From: SAR324 cluster bacterium
Lineage (GTDB): Bacteria; SAR324; XYD2-FULL-50-16
DNA: 7,707 nucleotides
Assembly (NCBI GenBank): GCA_002401295.1
Contig: NVSR01000003.1
Location: 33,299-41,005, forward strand
Direction: 5' to 3'
Shown: positions 1-6,183 of the stretch, in pieces
Numbering within the stretch: the stretch's first letter is position 1
How the letters are laid out: every line of letters begins with the position of its first letter
Notes under the pieces: model-generated
Database searches by the model: none
Seen by the model: only the letters and a program-made list of their open reading frames with translations
What the model was told of the DNA's origin: nothing
Made by a program: the position numbers and the translations under genes

Positions 1-156
1 ATCTACTATCAAGGGAAAAAGATTGGCTTACCCATCCACAAGGTGAGAGTCAGTGAAACAGTAACCGCTTGTGCCGAATACATGGGGGATGACTCCATTA
101 CAATCGATCTGGATGATGTAACATTCAGCCAAGCAGTCATGGACAGTTGGAAATGA
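1..156 (+). CDS. queD: QueD-like 6-carboxy-tetrahydropterin synthase, 3' end only
   Basis: The frame is open from the first base and stops at TGA 154-156, leaving the last 51 residues of a protein that begins outside the window. The stretch LPIHKVRVSETVTACAEY matches the C-terminal strand of the QueD/6-pyruvoyl-tetrahydropterin synthase family, where a VxVxET-x-x-x-x-AEY pattern carries the Glu that anchors the pterin ring. QueD converts 7,8-dihydroneopterin triphosphate to 6-carboxy-tetrahydropterin, the step before QueE in queuosine and 7-deazaguanine synthesis. The overlapping queE gene supports the call strongly. About 20 acidic residues follow the AEY motif, a longer tail than in the short QueD proteins I know. 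The zinc-binding histidines and catalytic Cys lie upstream and cannot be checked, so the assignment rests on one motif and the context. Confidence 0.78.
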   Translation: MYYQGKKIGLPIHKVRVSETVTACAEYMGDDSITIDLDDVTFSQAVMDSWK

Positions 157-737
157 AAGTCAGTGAAATTTTTTATTCTTTGCAGGGAGAAGGACGGCAT
201 GCAGGTAGAGCGGCAATTTTTGTTCGCTTTTACGATTGCAACCTGGCTTGCAGTTTTTGTGATGAGCCACTCCATAAATCTTACTACCAGGAAATGGAAG
301 AGGCTGAGGTTTTTCAGCAAATCGCTCAGCACCCCGCAAAGTTTGTCGTGATCACCGGTGGAGAACCTACACTCAATGACCTACGCCCCTTCATCGCCAA
401 ATTGCAAGACCAAGGCTATTACGTAGCCGTGGAAACCAATGGTTACCAGCCAACTCATATTGCTAACGCAGACTGGGTAACCTACAGTCCTAAAAACTGG
501 AAGCATATCGATTTTAGCTCCTTCTTCAATGAGATGAAGTTGATCGTTCACCAAAAAACGGATGTAGAGAAATTAGAAGAGATTTCTCGGCAATTGGAAA
601 CGCCCATTTTTGTCCAGCCCCAAGCGGATCAGGATCGAGTGGTGGAGGAAAACGTTCAGTTTTGTGTGAATTTGATCAAAAAGAACCCCCGTTTCACTCT
701 TAGTCTACAGCTCCATAAACTACTACATATTCCTTGA
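153..737 (+). CDS. queE: 7-carboxy-7-deazaguanine synthase QueE (radical SAM)
   Basis: This 194-residue protein has the QueE layout. An N-terminal EIFYSLQGEG motif (residues 5-14) is followed by FVRFYDCNLACSFCD, with C29, C33 and C36 forming the CX3CX2C motif that holds the 4Fe-4S cluster. Further on are TGGEP (68-72) for SAM binding, ETNG (94-97), SPK (112-114), and a C-terminal LSLQLHKLLHIP close to the family's LSLQTHK ending. QueE rearranges 6-carboxy-tetrahydropterin to 7-carboxy-7-deazaguanine in the cytosol, using SAM and Mg2+. The chosen ATG overlaps the queD stop as ATGA, implying translational coupling; a TTG at 147 would add only two residues. No clear Shine-Dalgarno is seen, consistent with coupling. 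The residue after C-D is Glu where many QueE proteins have Thr. The protein looks complete. Confidence 0.95.
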   Translation: MKVSEIFYSLQGEGRHAGRAAIFVRFYDCNLACSFCDEPLHKSYYQEMEEAEVFQQIAQHPAKFVVITGGEPTLNDLRPFIAKLQDQGYYVAVETNGYQPTHIANADWVTYSPKNWKHIDFSSFFNEMKLIVHQKTDVEKLEEISRQLETPIFVQPQADQDRVVEENVQFCVNLIKKNPRFTLSLQLHKLLHIP

Positions 738-738
738 A

Positions 739-766
739 GCAGTTGGCAGTTGGCGGTTGGCAGTAA
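739..766 (+). repeat. Short tandem heptamer repeat after queE
   Basis: Directly after the queE stop lie consecutive 7-base units GCAGTTG, GCAGTTG, GCGGTTG and a degenerate GCAGTAA. It is a small intergenic array with no coding role. It resembles the short heptanucleotide tandem repeats seen between genes in some bacteria, but I cannot assign it to a named family. Copy number may vary by slippage. Confidence 0.7.
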
Positions 767-829
767 CTCAGAAAAGTGGGAAACCTGTGAACACTGCTAT
801 CAAGATAGTGGACATCTAGAAAAAAAATA

Positions 830-913
830 TTGATTATCAAACAACCGGGAAGGGATATGGTAGGACTTCGCTACCCCCTCACCGGAAACGGATAAATAGA
901 AACTGCATCGACT
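830..913 (+). promoter_or_regulatory. crcB upstream region: weak promoter-like boxes and two small stem-loops
   Basis: TTGATT (830-835) followed 18 bases later by GATATG (854-859) is a weak sigma70-like pair. Next comes a hairpin with arms GGTAG (859-863) and CTACC (871-875), then CCG-GAAA-CGG (882-891), a tetraloop-capped mini-hairpin. The crcB ATG follows at 914 without a recognisable Shine-Dalgarno. crcB genes are often controlled by a fluoride riboswitch, but the conserved blocks of that RNA are not apparent here. The 860-875 segment, read on the minus strand, resembles the palindromic repeat near 5332-5461. The promoter and the RNA structures are inferences. Confidence 0.3.
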
Positions 914-1291
914 ATGTCTAAGTTATTACTTGTTGGGATCGGAGGATTTTTAGGAGCAAGCTGCCGCTTTATAGTAGTTGACCTGATCAATCGAAACATA
1001 CAAAAGCCTCTGATTCCCTTCGGCACCTTCACTGTGAATATGCTGGGGTGTTTTATGATTGGTCTGCTGAATGGCTTAGCTGAGACCAGGCAGATTTTTA
1101 CTCCTGAAATTCGTATGCTGTTGTTTGTTGGCTTTTTAGGCAGCTTCACCACTTTTTCCACCTTTGGGTATGAAACCCTCACCTTGACTAAAGAGGGAGA
1201 CTTACTCTCTGGAGGATTAAATATCCTCGCCCACCTGCTGGTTGGTTTGCCTTTAGTTTGGCTAGGGGGAGTTTCTTCTCGTTTGCTTTAA
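914..1291 (+). CDS. crcB: Fluoride channel CrcB/FluC
   Basis: This 125-residue protein has the standard FluC length and four hydrophobic segments. Family motifs are clear: GGFLGASCRF near the N-terminus (G10, G11, G14, R18), GTFTVNMLGCF (37-47) with N42, and GFLGSFTTFSTFGYE (73-87), which contains the conserved Phe and Thr residues of the fluoride path and the central Na+ site. FluC proteins work as dual-topology dimers in the inner membrane and let toxic fluoride leave the cell passively. The ATG is the only sensible start because the motif-bearing helix begins at once, although no Shine-Dalgarno is visible. The VWA gene begins 6 bases after the stop, so the two are probably co-transcribed; no functional link between them is known to me. 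Confidence 0.95.
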   Translation: MSKLLLVGIGGFLGASCRFIVVDLINRNIQKPLIPFGTFTVNMLGCFMIGLLNGLAETRQIFTPEIRMLLFVGFLGSFTTFSTFGYETLTLTKEGDLLSGGLNILAHLLVGLPLVWLGGVSSRLL

Positions 1292-1297
1292 AAGCTT

Positions 1298-2314
1298 ATG
1301 TTCCAGTTTGCAGTCCCGGAAAATTTCAGTCTCATGCTGCTGCTCCCTATAGTAGCAGCGCTCCTTTTTTATGGATGGCGGAAGAAACAACAAGCACTCA
1401 GTCGATTCGCTTCTCCTGTTTTACTGCCTGTAATTTCCCCCAGATATAGTATCCCAAAGTGGTGGTTAAAAGCTTGCTTGCTGCTGATCGTGATCGCGCT
1501 TTTAGTGACCACACTCATGCGTCCGCAAGGAAATCCTCAAAGCAGGTTAGTGACAAAACAAGGACGGGATCTGGTATTTGTGATTGACGTTTCCAGGAGT
1601 ATGCTGGCTGAAGATTTACGCCCCAATCGACTGGAGAAAGCCAAACAATTAGTCAGTGATGTCATCAACGTTCTTGAAGGGGACCGAGTTGGGTTACTCA
1701 TTTTTGCGGGCACTACTGCATTAAAAAGTCCCTTAACGCATGACTATCACTACTTCAAAAATATCCTGCGAAAAATCAGCCCACAAGATATCAACCGTGG
1801 TGGAACCCATATCGGTGATGCAATCCGTATGGTTTCAAGACGCCTTTTTTACGATCAGGATAATAAATACAGAGACATTATTCTCATTACCGATGGTGAA
1901 GATCATGAATCCTTTCCTATTGAGGCTGCCAAAGAGGCTGCCAAGAGAGGGATCAGAATCCATACGGTCGGCCTGGGGGATCCCGATGGTGCAAATATTC
2001 CGCTTCGTCAGGCAGGGAAGTACAATCTCTTAAGGCACAACCAGCAAATCGTAAAAACCAAACTGAATGAAAGTACCCTCAAAGAGATCTCAGCGATCAC
2101 TCAAGGTGTTTTTATTCCCGGTCGCACCAATTTGGTGGAGCTGGACCAGTTGTATAAAAACTACATCACAACTGCCGAAAAGAGAGAGGTGGAGTCCAGG
2201 CAATCAAAACTTTGGAGTGAGCTTTTTCAGTTTTTTCTAGGCGTTGCAATCATTTTACTAATTTTGGAGTCCTATTTAGGGGAAGAAAAAATTATTCTCA
2301 AGCGCCAGGAATGA
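1298..2314 (+). CDS. BatA/BatB-type membrane-anchored VWA-domain protein
   Basis: The 338-residue protein has two N-terminal membrane helices (about 11-26 and 57-75), a von Willebrand factor A domain (about 90-290) and one C-terminal helix (about 311-326). This is the BatA/BatB arrangement, with the VWA domain on the periplasmic side. The MIDAS metal site is complete: D97-x-S99-x-S101 in VIDVSRSM, T170 in GGT, and D199 in ITDGED. The MLAEDLRPNRLEKAK stretch after the first MIDAS motif is typical of BatA and BatB, and BatB is slightly the better fit. Bat proteins were named for Bacteroides aerotolerance and usually sit beside a MoxR AAA+ ATPase and a DUF58 protein. Neither is present here, so the gene looks detached from that cluster within the window. 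Its molecular role is uncertain; a metal-dependent scaffold or stress function is inferred from the family. Confidence 0.88.
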   Translation: MFQFAVPENFSLMLLLPIVAALLFYGWRKKQQALSRFASPVLLPVISPRYSIPKWWLKACLLLIVIALLVTTLMRPQGNPQSRLVTKQGRDLVFVIDVSRSMLAEDLRPNRLEKAKQLVSDVINVLEGDRVGLLIFAGTTALKSPLTHDYHYFKNILRKISPQDINRGGTHIGDAIRMVSRRLFYDQDNKYRDIILITDGEDHESFPIEAAKEAAKRGIRIHTVGLGDPDGANIPLRQAGKYNLLRHNQQIVKTKLNESTLKEISAITQGVFIPGRTNLVELDQLYKNYITTAEKREVESRQSKLWSELFQFFLGVAIILLILESYLGEEKIILKRQE

Positions 2315-2415
2315 AGGCAGATAGACTTTCCTCTTGCCTTGCTGAAAAATTTGTTTTCTATTTAAATTTGTTTTTTTGTATATAGATATATTCAATCTTT
2401 AATTCGACGAGCCTT
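2315..2415 (+). promoter_or_regulatory. AT-rich spacer before the FKBP gene, probable promoter region
   Basis: This 101-base gap is markedly AT-rich, with T-tracts and TATATA-like sequence at 2379-2390, as expected for a promoter of the downstream three-gene unit. I could not find a well-spaced -35/-10 pair. A weak stem with arms AAGGCA (2314-2319) and TGCCTT (2335-2340) overlaps the end of the VWA gene. It is too loose to call a terminator, although T-rich DNA follows. Confidence 0.3.
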
Positions 2416-3144
2416 ATGAAACTCCGGTCTTCCATCCTAGCCTGTTCCTTTTTATTAGGCCTTGCCACGCCTTTGCTAGCCGAAACTAAAGCTCAACTGA
2501 CGAGTGAGAAGGACCGCGTCAGCTATACTATAGGTTATAGTATTGGAGATAATTTTAATCGGCAATCTATCGAGGTTACTCTTGAGGCACTAATGTCGGG
2601 AGTTGAAGATGCTCTTCAGCAGAATCAACCACAGATGAGCCCAAAAGAGATGCAAACCACAATGGAGAACTTTGGTCAGAAAATGAGAGCAAAAATGGCT
2701 ACCAAGGCACAAGAGCAGAAAGCTAAATCTCAAGCAACAGCTAAGGTTCTATCCAGTAAAAATATTCAAGAAGGCTCGGCATTCCTTTCTAAAAACAAGC
2801 AGCGGAAAGCAGTGGTTACTTTACCCAGCGGACTGCAATACGAAGTATTGCGACAAGGTGCCGGTAAAAAGCCCACCGTTAGTGATACGGTAGAAACACA
2901 CTACCGAGGTACATTAATCAACGGTACGGAATTTGATAGCTCTTACTCACGAGGTAAATCTGTCTCATTCCCCGTAAATGGAGTGATTAAAGGTTGGACT
3001 GAGGCTCTGCAGCTGATGAATGTAGGCTCTAAGTGGAAACTCTTTATCCCTGCTGACCTCGCTTATGGCAATCAAGGTACCGGCCAAAAAATTGCTCCCG
3101 GCTCCACACTGATTTTTGAAATTGAACTATTAAATATTAAATAA
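2416..3144 (+). CDS. Secreted FKBP-type peptidyl-prolyl isomerase (FkpA/Mip-like)
   Basis: The 242-residue protein starts with a Sec signal (MKLRSSILACSFLLGLATPLLA, predicted cut after A22). A helical, Gln/Lys-rich N-terminal dimerisation domain follows (about 27-125; note SYTIGYSIGDNF and EALMSGVEDAL), then a C-terminal FKBP domain (about 133-242). FKBP active-site residues are present: Y163 in THYRG, F173 and D174 in TEFDSS, V190-I191-x-x-W194, Y217 in LAYG, and F234. Proteins of this build act as V-shaped periplasmic dimers that speed proline isomerisation and chaperone outer-membrane and secreted proteins. The ATG is followed at once by the signal peptide, which fixes the start; only a weak purine stretch precedes it. 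It is the first gene of a likely operon with the SDR and radical-SAM genes. Confidence 0.93.
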   Translation: MKLRSSILACSFLLGLATPLLAETKAQLTSEKDRVSYTIGYSIGDNFNRQSIEVTLEALMSGVEDALQQNQPQMSPKEMQTTMENFGQKMRAKMATKAQEQKAKSQATAKVLSSKNIQEGSAFLSKNKQRKAVVTLPSGLQYEVLRQGAGKKPTVSDTVETHYRGTLINGTEFDSSYSRGKSVSFPVNGVIKGWTEALQLMNVGSKWKLFIPADLAYGNQGTGQKIAPGSTLIFEIELLNIK

Positions 3145-3146
3145 AG

Positions 3147-4013
3147 ATGGACCCAGCGCCCAAAATAGGAATTTTAGGATTCGGTTATTTAGGACAAGAA
3201 ATTCTTCGTTCCTTTGATTGGTCTAATGATTCATGGGCGTCCACCCATCATCCGCCGGAGTCATCCTCTCACCCAGAGAGGGTAGGATTGATTCATTTTG
3301 ATTGGCTCCGCCCGGAAACATGGGAAAACATTCCTCAAGCTCCCAGTGCTCTCCTTTTAACCATCCCCCCTGTGTTTCAAGATATTGCCGCAGAAAAACT
3401 TCGTCTGCAAGAGTGGTGTCAATGGATGAAACACAACCGCCAAAATCTTCACAAACTGGTCTATATTTCTACCACCGGCGTTTACCCCAACGAAGCGGGA
3501 ACCTGGAGTGAAGATAGTACGAGTTTGCCGGACTCAGCGAAGGGGCTCTTGAGATGGGAGACAGAAAAAATCCTGCAGGATTTTTTTGAAACTCGTGTGA
3601 TTCGAGCGGGAGCTATTTATGGAAAAGGACGTCACATAGGATTAAGGCTACTCAAAAACAAACCGATTCCACAAGGAAACCAGCCAATTCACCGGATTCA
3701 TGTGCGGGATTTGGCCCATATCAGTCGCCTTGCATTGACACAGGAACATTTTCCTAAGGTTCTCAATGCTATCGACCAGGAAGCCGTTTCTACGGAGCAT
3801 GCGGCAAATTGGCTCTTAACAGAGAACCTATTGCCCAATGCCGATAAGATCGAGATTCAATTCCTCGATGGCTATTACACCAGAAAAAAACAAAAACAAA
3901 ACCCCGATCGCTTGGTCAGCAATCAGAAGCTCCTGGAAGAAGTTCAGTATCACTATGATTACCCGACGTTCAGACAAGGTTTGATTCAATCGATTCGTGA
4001 AGAAAATTGTTAA
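3147..4013 (+). CDS. YeeZ-like atypical SDR / NAD(P)-binding sugar-epimerase-like protein
   Basis: The 288-residue protein has an N-terminal Rossmann fold with glycine motif G11-F-G13-Y-L-G16. Later come the SDR strand YISTTGVYP (106-114), RAGAIYGKGRH (153-163) and HRIHVRDLAHI (182-192). The order, and an ending like NPDRLVSNQKLLEEVQYHYDYP, match the E. coli YeeZ family of atypical extended SDRs, whose substrate is unknown. The catalytic YxxxK of classical SDRs is replaced by W137-x-x-x-K141, so dehydrogenase or epimerase chemistry by the usual mechanism is doubtful. It starts 2 bases after the FKBP stop with no real Shine-Dalgarno, so translation is probably coupled, and the radical-SAM gene follows after 16 bases. 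Cytosolic, with no signal peptide. The fold is confident; the activity is unknown. Confidence 0.82.
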   Translation: MDPAPKIGILGFGYLGQEILRSFDWSNDSWASTHHPPESSSHPERVGLIHFDWLRPETWENIPQAPSALLLTIPPVFQDIAAEKLRLQEWCQWMKHNRQNLHKLVYISTTGVYPNEAGTWSEDSTSLPDSAKGLLRWETEKILQDFFETRVIRAGAIYGKGRHIGLRLLKNKPIPQGNQPIHRIHVRDLAHISRLALTQEHFPKVLNAIDQEAVSTEHAANWLLTENLLPNADKIEIQFLDGYYTRKKQKQNPDRLVSNQKLLEEVQYHYDYPTFRQGLIQSIREENC

Positions 4014-4029
4014 CTTTTAAAGATTAAAT

Positions 4030-5316
4030 ATGACAGCTACCCTTTCCTCCCTTCAGGCGCTGAAGACAAAGTACCAGGATATTCCCCTGGAAGCGATTAT
4101 CAAGCAGGATATCCTGCGCTTAGGAATCTATTTTTCAGAAGATAGTTTACGCATAGCCTCTGGTTTTAAACCCAAGGACTATTTCATCTTCAGTTTTGAC
4201 TTAGTCACACTGGAGGATATGGAGCAGAATACCAGCCATCTTTTAAAAGCTCCTGAAGAGGTTCGCCTCTTTGGCGGAGAAATGGACCTGAAACCTACGA
4301 TTATCAACGTTCGAGTGAACCCCAAATCTCCTTATAGTGTGGAGATTTTGGAAGGCAAGCTTTACCTTTATTGTGAGGGTAAGCCCTGCTCTGAAGTAGA
4401 ATATCATCCCTTACCCGACTATTACGGCTCAGAATTGAGTAGTGGTAAGATGATTTCAGAGATTACTCCCGTTTTGGAATGGGGGTATTTAATTTATCTC
4501 ACTGTTTACCGACTTTGCCAATACTGGGGCAAGGATGAGGAATGCCAGTTTTGTGATATCAACGAGAATTATCGTCAGCAGAAAAAAGCCGGCCGTGAAT
4601 ATACGGGCGTGAAAAAACTTGAAGATATCCTGGAAGCCTTGGAATTGATCCGCCAGAAGGATAACGTCTCTCGGGCAATCACCATAGGCGGTGGTAGTAT
4701 CACCAGCCAATTGAAAGGGCAAAGCGAAATCGAATTTTACCTGCAATATACCAAAGCGATCAAGGAAAAGTTCGGAGACCGTTGGATTATCAAAGCTAAT
4801 TTGGAAGCCTTTGAGCAGGAGGATTGCCGACGTCTACTCACCGAAGGCGGGGTGGATATCTATCATCCTAATTATGAGGTATGGGATCCCAAACTCTTCA
4901 AAGAAATCTGCCCCGGTAAGGAGCGTTTTATCGGCAGGGACAATTGGATGAATCGTATCATTGATGCCGCTGAGGTCTTTGGCCCGGCAAATGTGATTCC
5001 TAATTTCGTTGCTGGTATCGAAATGGCGCAACCCATGGGTTTTACTGACCTGCATGAGGCCGTCGAGTCTACCAGGGAAGGACTGGAATTTTTTATGTCT
5101 CGCTCGGTCATGCCTCGTTTTACCACTTGGTGCCCTGAGCCTTTGGCTTTTTTGAAAAATCAGACACCCCCTCCTCTGGAGTTTTATGTAAAACTCTTAA
5201 GAGTCTGGAGAGATACCAAAGAAAAGTATCAGCTGCCCAATCCTCCCGGCTATGGCGAACCCGGTGTAGGAAAAGCAGTTTTCTCCGTCTCCGCATTCAT
5301 GGATGTTATCCGTTAA
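4030..5316 (+). CDS. Radical-SAM protein with atypical CX8CX2C cysteine motif
   Basis: The 428-residue cytosolic protein has a non-catalytic N-terminal part (about 1-150), then a radical-SAM-like region. Its cysteine cluster is C163-QYWGKDEE-C172-QF-C175-DIN, i.e. CX8CX2C instead of CX3CX2C; the CxFCDIN portion is otherwise typical. ITIGGGSI (217-224) sits where radical-SAM enzymes carry the GGE SAM-binding motif, IIKANLEA (253-260) and VDIYHPNYEV (275-284) look like successive barrel strands, and KEICPGKERFIGRDNWMNRIIDAAEVFG resembles the biotin-synthase/ThiH/HmdB-type branch. A C-terminal WCPEP and a Gly/Pro-rich PNPPGYGEPGVGK lie near the end. I recognise the superfamily but not the reaction. 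It is probably co-transcribed with the SDR and FKBP genes and is followed by a terminator. The ATG lacks a clear Shine-Dalgarno. Other cysteines (C115, C120, C266, C294, C368) could bind a second cluster, but nothing shows that they do. Confidence 0.85.
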   Translation: MTATLSSLQALKTKYQDIPLEAIIKQDILRLGIYFSEDSLRIASGFKPKDYFIFSFDLVTLEDMEQNTSHLLKAPEEVRLFGGEMDLKPTIINVRVNPKSPYSVEILEGKLYLYCEGKPCSEVEYHPLPDYYGSELSSGKMISEITPVLEWGYLIYLTVYRLCQYWGKDEECQFCDINENYRQQKKAGREYTGVKKLEDILEALELIRQKDNVSRAITIGGGSITSQLKGQSEIEFYLQYTKAIKEKFGDRWIIKANLEAFEQEDCRRLLTEGGVDIYHPNYEVWDPKLFKEICPGKERFIGRDNWMNRIIDAAEVFGPANVIPNFVAGIEMAQPMGFTDLHEAVESTREGLEFFMSRSVMPRFTTWCPEPLAFLKNQTPPPLEFYVKLLRVWRDTKEKYQLPNPPGYGEPGVGKAVFSVSAFMDVIR

Positions 5317-5331
5317 GTCTCCGCCAGACAG

Positions 5332-5355
5332 GGTAGCGCCGCCCTACGTGGCGTC
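5332..5355 (+). repeat. Palindromic intergenic repeat, copy 1
   Basis: This is the first copy of a 24-base GC-rich unit that begins GGTAGCGCCGCC and then reads CTACGTGG. It matches copy 2 over its first 22 bases, then diverges (GGCGTC instead of GGCGGC), which weakens its internal GCCGCC/GGCGGC stem. It starts 16 bases after the radical-SAM stop. Its GC-rich composition contrasts with the surrounding DNA, as in REP-like elements. Confidence 0.85.
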
Positions 5356-5371
5356 TTGCCAAGTGAAAAAT

Positions 5372-5395
5372 GGTAGCGCCGCCCTACGTGGCGGC
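5372..5395 (+). repeat. Palindromic intergenic repeat, copy 2
   Basis: Second direct copy, starting exactly 40 bases after copy 1. It contains the perfect hairpin GCCGCC (5378-5383), CTACGT loop, GGCGGC (5390-5395). It can also pair along its whole length with inverted copy 3 (5438-5461) across a 42-base loop, with a single mismatch (C5382 opposite A5451). Confidence 0.9.
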
Positions 5396-5400
5396 TTTTT
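5378..5400 (+). terminator. Rho-independent terminator for the FKBP-SDR-radical-SAM unit, formed by repeat copy 2
   Basis: A 6-bp all-GC stem (GCCGCC/GGCGGC) with a 6-base loop is followed immediately by five T residues (5396-5400). It lies 61 bases after the radical-SAM stop and before the next gene, where a terminator is expected. Copy 1 of the repeat, just upstream, has no T-tract and an imperfect stem, so only copy 2 looks active. Confidence 0.7.
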
Positions 5401-5437
5401 AGCTATGAGCAATATTTTAAAGCTGGTTTAGTTACTT

Positions 5438-5461
5438 GCCGCCACGTAGGACGGCGCTACC
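5438..5461 (-). repeat. Palindromic intergenic repeat, copy 3 (inverted)
   Basis: Reverse-complement copy of the same 24-base unit, differing from copy 2 at one position (A5451). Its own hairpin GCCGCC/GACGGC has a C·A mismatch. One base later a T6 run (5463-5468) follows on the + strand, so the full copy 2/copy 3 pairing would also be a long stem with a U-tract. It ends 37 bases before the BI-1 start, inside that gene's likely leader. Confidence 0.9.
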
Positions 5462-5488
5462 GTTTTTTAATTTCCCCCAACAAACATC

Positions 5489-5493
5489 AGGAG
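5489..5493 (+). promoter_or_regulatory. Ribosome binding site that sets the BI-1 family start
   Basis: AGGAG lies 5 bases before ATG 5499. It decides against a longer in-frame TTG at 5436, which would add 21 residues translated from repeat copy 3. Confidence 0.85.
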
Positions 5494-5498
5494 AAATC

Positions 5499-6176
5499 AT
5501 GCAATCATATCAAGCTTTCGGAGCACCTGTCGCTGCGGCTGATGCTCCCTTATCAGAACGCCTGACCTTTTTGAGAAAGGTTTACGGACTGCTGGCTATC
5601 AGTATTTTCCTCGCCGCCGGGGCCTCCTGGATGACGATGAACAATCGAGCCTTTCTTGAAACCGTTTACCAATATAAGCTGGGATTTTTCGTTCTTGAGA
5701 TAGGTGCCATCTTTTTTGCCATGTGGGCCAGAAAGCGGCAAACCATGGGCTTGGTTGCACTGTATACCTTTACCATCCTAACAGGAATTACCACCGCACC
5801 CGTTCTCTATATCTATTCCGGTGCTGCAGTGACAAATGCTGCTATGCTGACGGGATTGATCTTTGTAGGCCTTTCTTTCTATACCCTCACCACGAAGAAG
5901 GATTTTTCCTTCATGGGTGGCATGCTAACCACGGGTCTCATTGTGATGATCGTTGGCGGGTTACTAAATGCTTTCATATTTAAGAGTTCAGCCGGAAGTT
6001 TCCTAATGTCTTCTGCTGGTGTTTTTCTGTTTAGTGGCTTCATCCTGTATGATACTTCCAGGATTCTTCACCGATATCCTACAGATGAACACATCTCTGC
6101 AACTCTTTCTCTATATCTTGATATATTAAACTTATTTATGATGTTACTGCATCTTTTAGGTGGCAATCGAGACTAA
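5499..6176 (+). CDS. Bax inhibitor-1 (TMBIM/YccA/YetJ) family membrane protein
   Basis: The 225-residue protein has a short polar N-terminus (about 1-25) and then about seven hydrophobic helices, the layout of bacterial BI-1 proteins such as YetJ and YccA. The family signature is at the C-terminus: FILYDTSRIL (D185) and SLYLDILNLFMMLLHLLGG (D208). These two aspartates correspond to the buried pair that gates pH-sensitive Ca2+ leak in Bacillus YetJ. E. coli YccA modulates FtsH proteolysis, so membrane quality control is an alternative role. It sits in the inner membrane. It stands alone between the repeat cluster and a gene-free region, so it is probably transcribed by itself; the repeat stem in its leader could influence expression. 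The AGGAG at proper distance supports the start. No truncation is seen. Confidence 0.93.
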   Translation: MQSYQAFGAPVAAADAPLSERLTFLRKVYGLLAISIFLAAGASWMTMNNRAFLETVYQYKLGFFVLEIGAIFFAMWARKRQTMGLVALYTFTILTGITTAPVLYIYSGAAVTNAAMLTGLIFVGLSFYTLTTKKDFSFMGGMLTTGLIVMIVGGLLNAFIFKSSAGSFLMSSAGVFLFSGFILYDTSRILHRYPTDEHISATLSLYLDILNLFMMLLHLLGGNRD

Positions 6177-6183
6177 TTTTTTT

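Noticed and set aside
840..913. Fluoride riboswitch upstream of crcB
   Set aside because: The conserved GATGG, ACCGCC-like and GCTGATG blocks of the crcB RNA motif cannot be seen; only unrelated small hairpins are present.
871..1182. 103-codon minus-strand frame opposite crcB
   Set aside because: The plus strand encodes a clear CrcB with all family motifs; the opposite frame is an antisense shadow.
2437..2445. Lipobox (ILAC, residues 7-10) that would make the FKBP protein a lipoprotein
   Set aside because: The Cys falls inside the signal peptide, before most of the hydrophobic core, and a good signal peptidase I site (LLA-E) follows at residue 22.
4489..5126. Three minus-strand frames opposite the radical-SAM gene
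   Set aside because: They overlap one another and a continuous 428-codon gene with recognisable motifs, and show no motif of their own.
5332..5461. CRISPR-like array
   Set aside because: There are only three units, with one inverted and unequal spacers (16-18 and 42 bases), and no cas gene in the window. It is a palindromic intergenic repeat.
5436..5498. Longer N-terminus for the BI-1 protein starting at TTG 5436
   Set aside because: The extension would be translated from repeat copy 3, and a strong AGGAG precedes ATG 5499.
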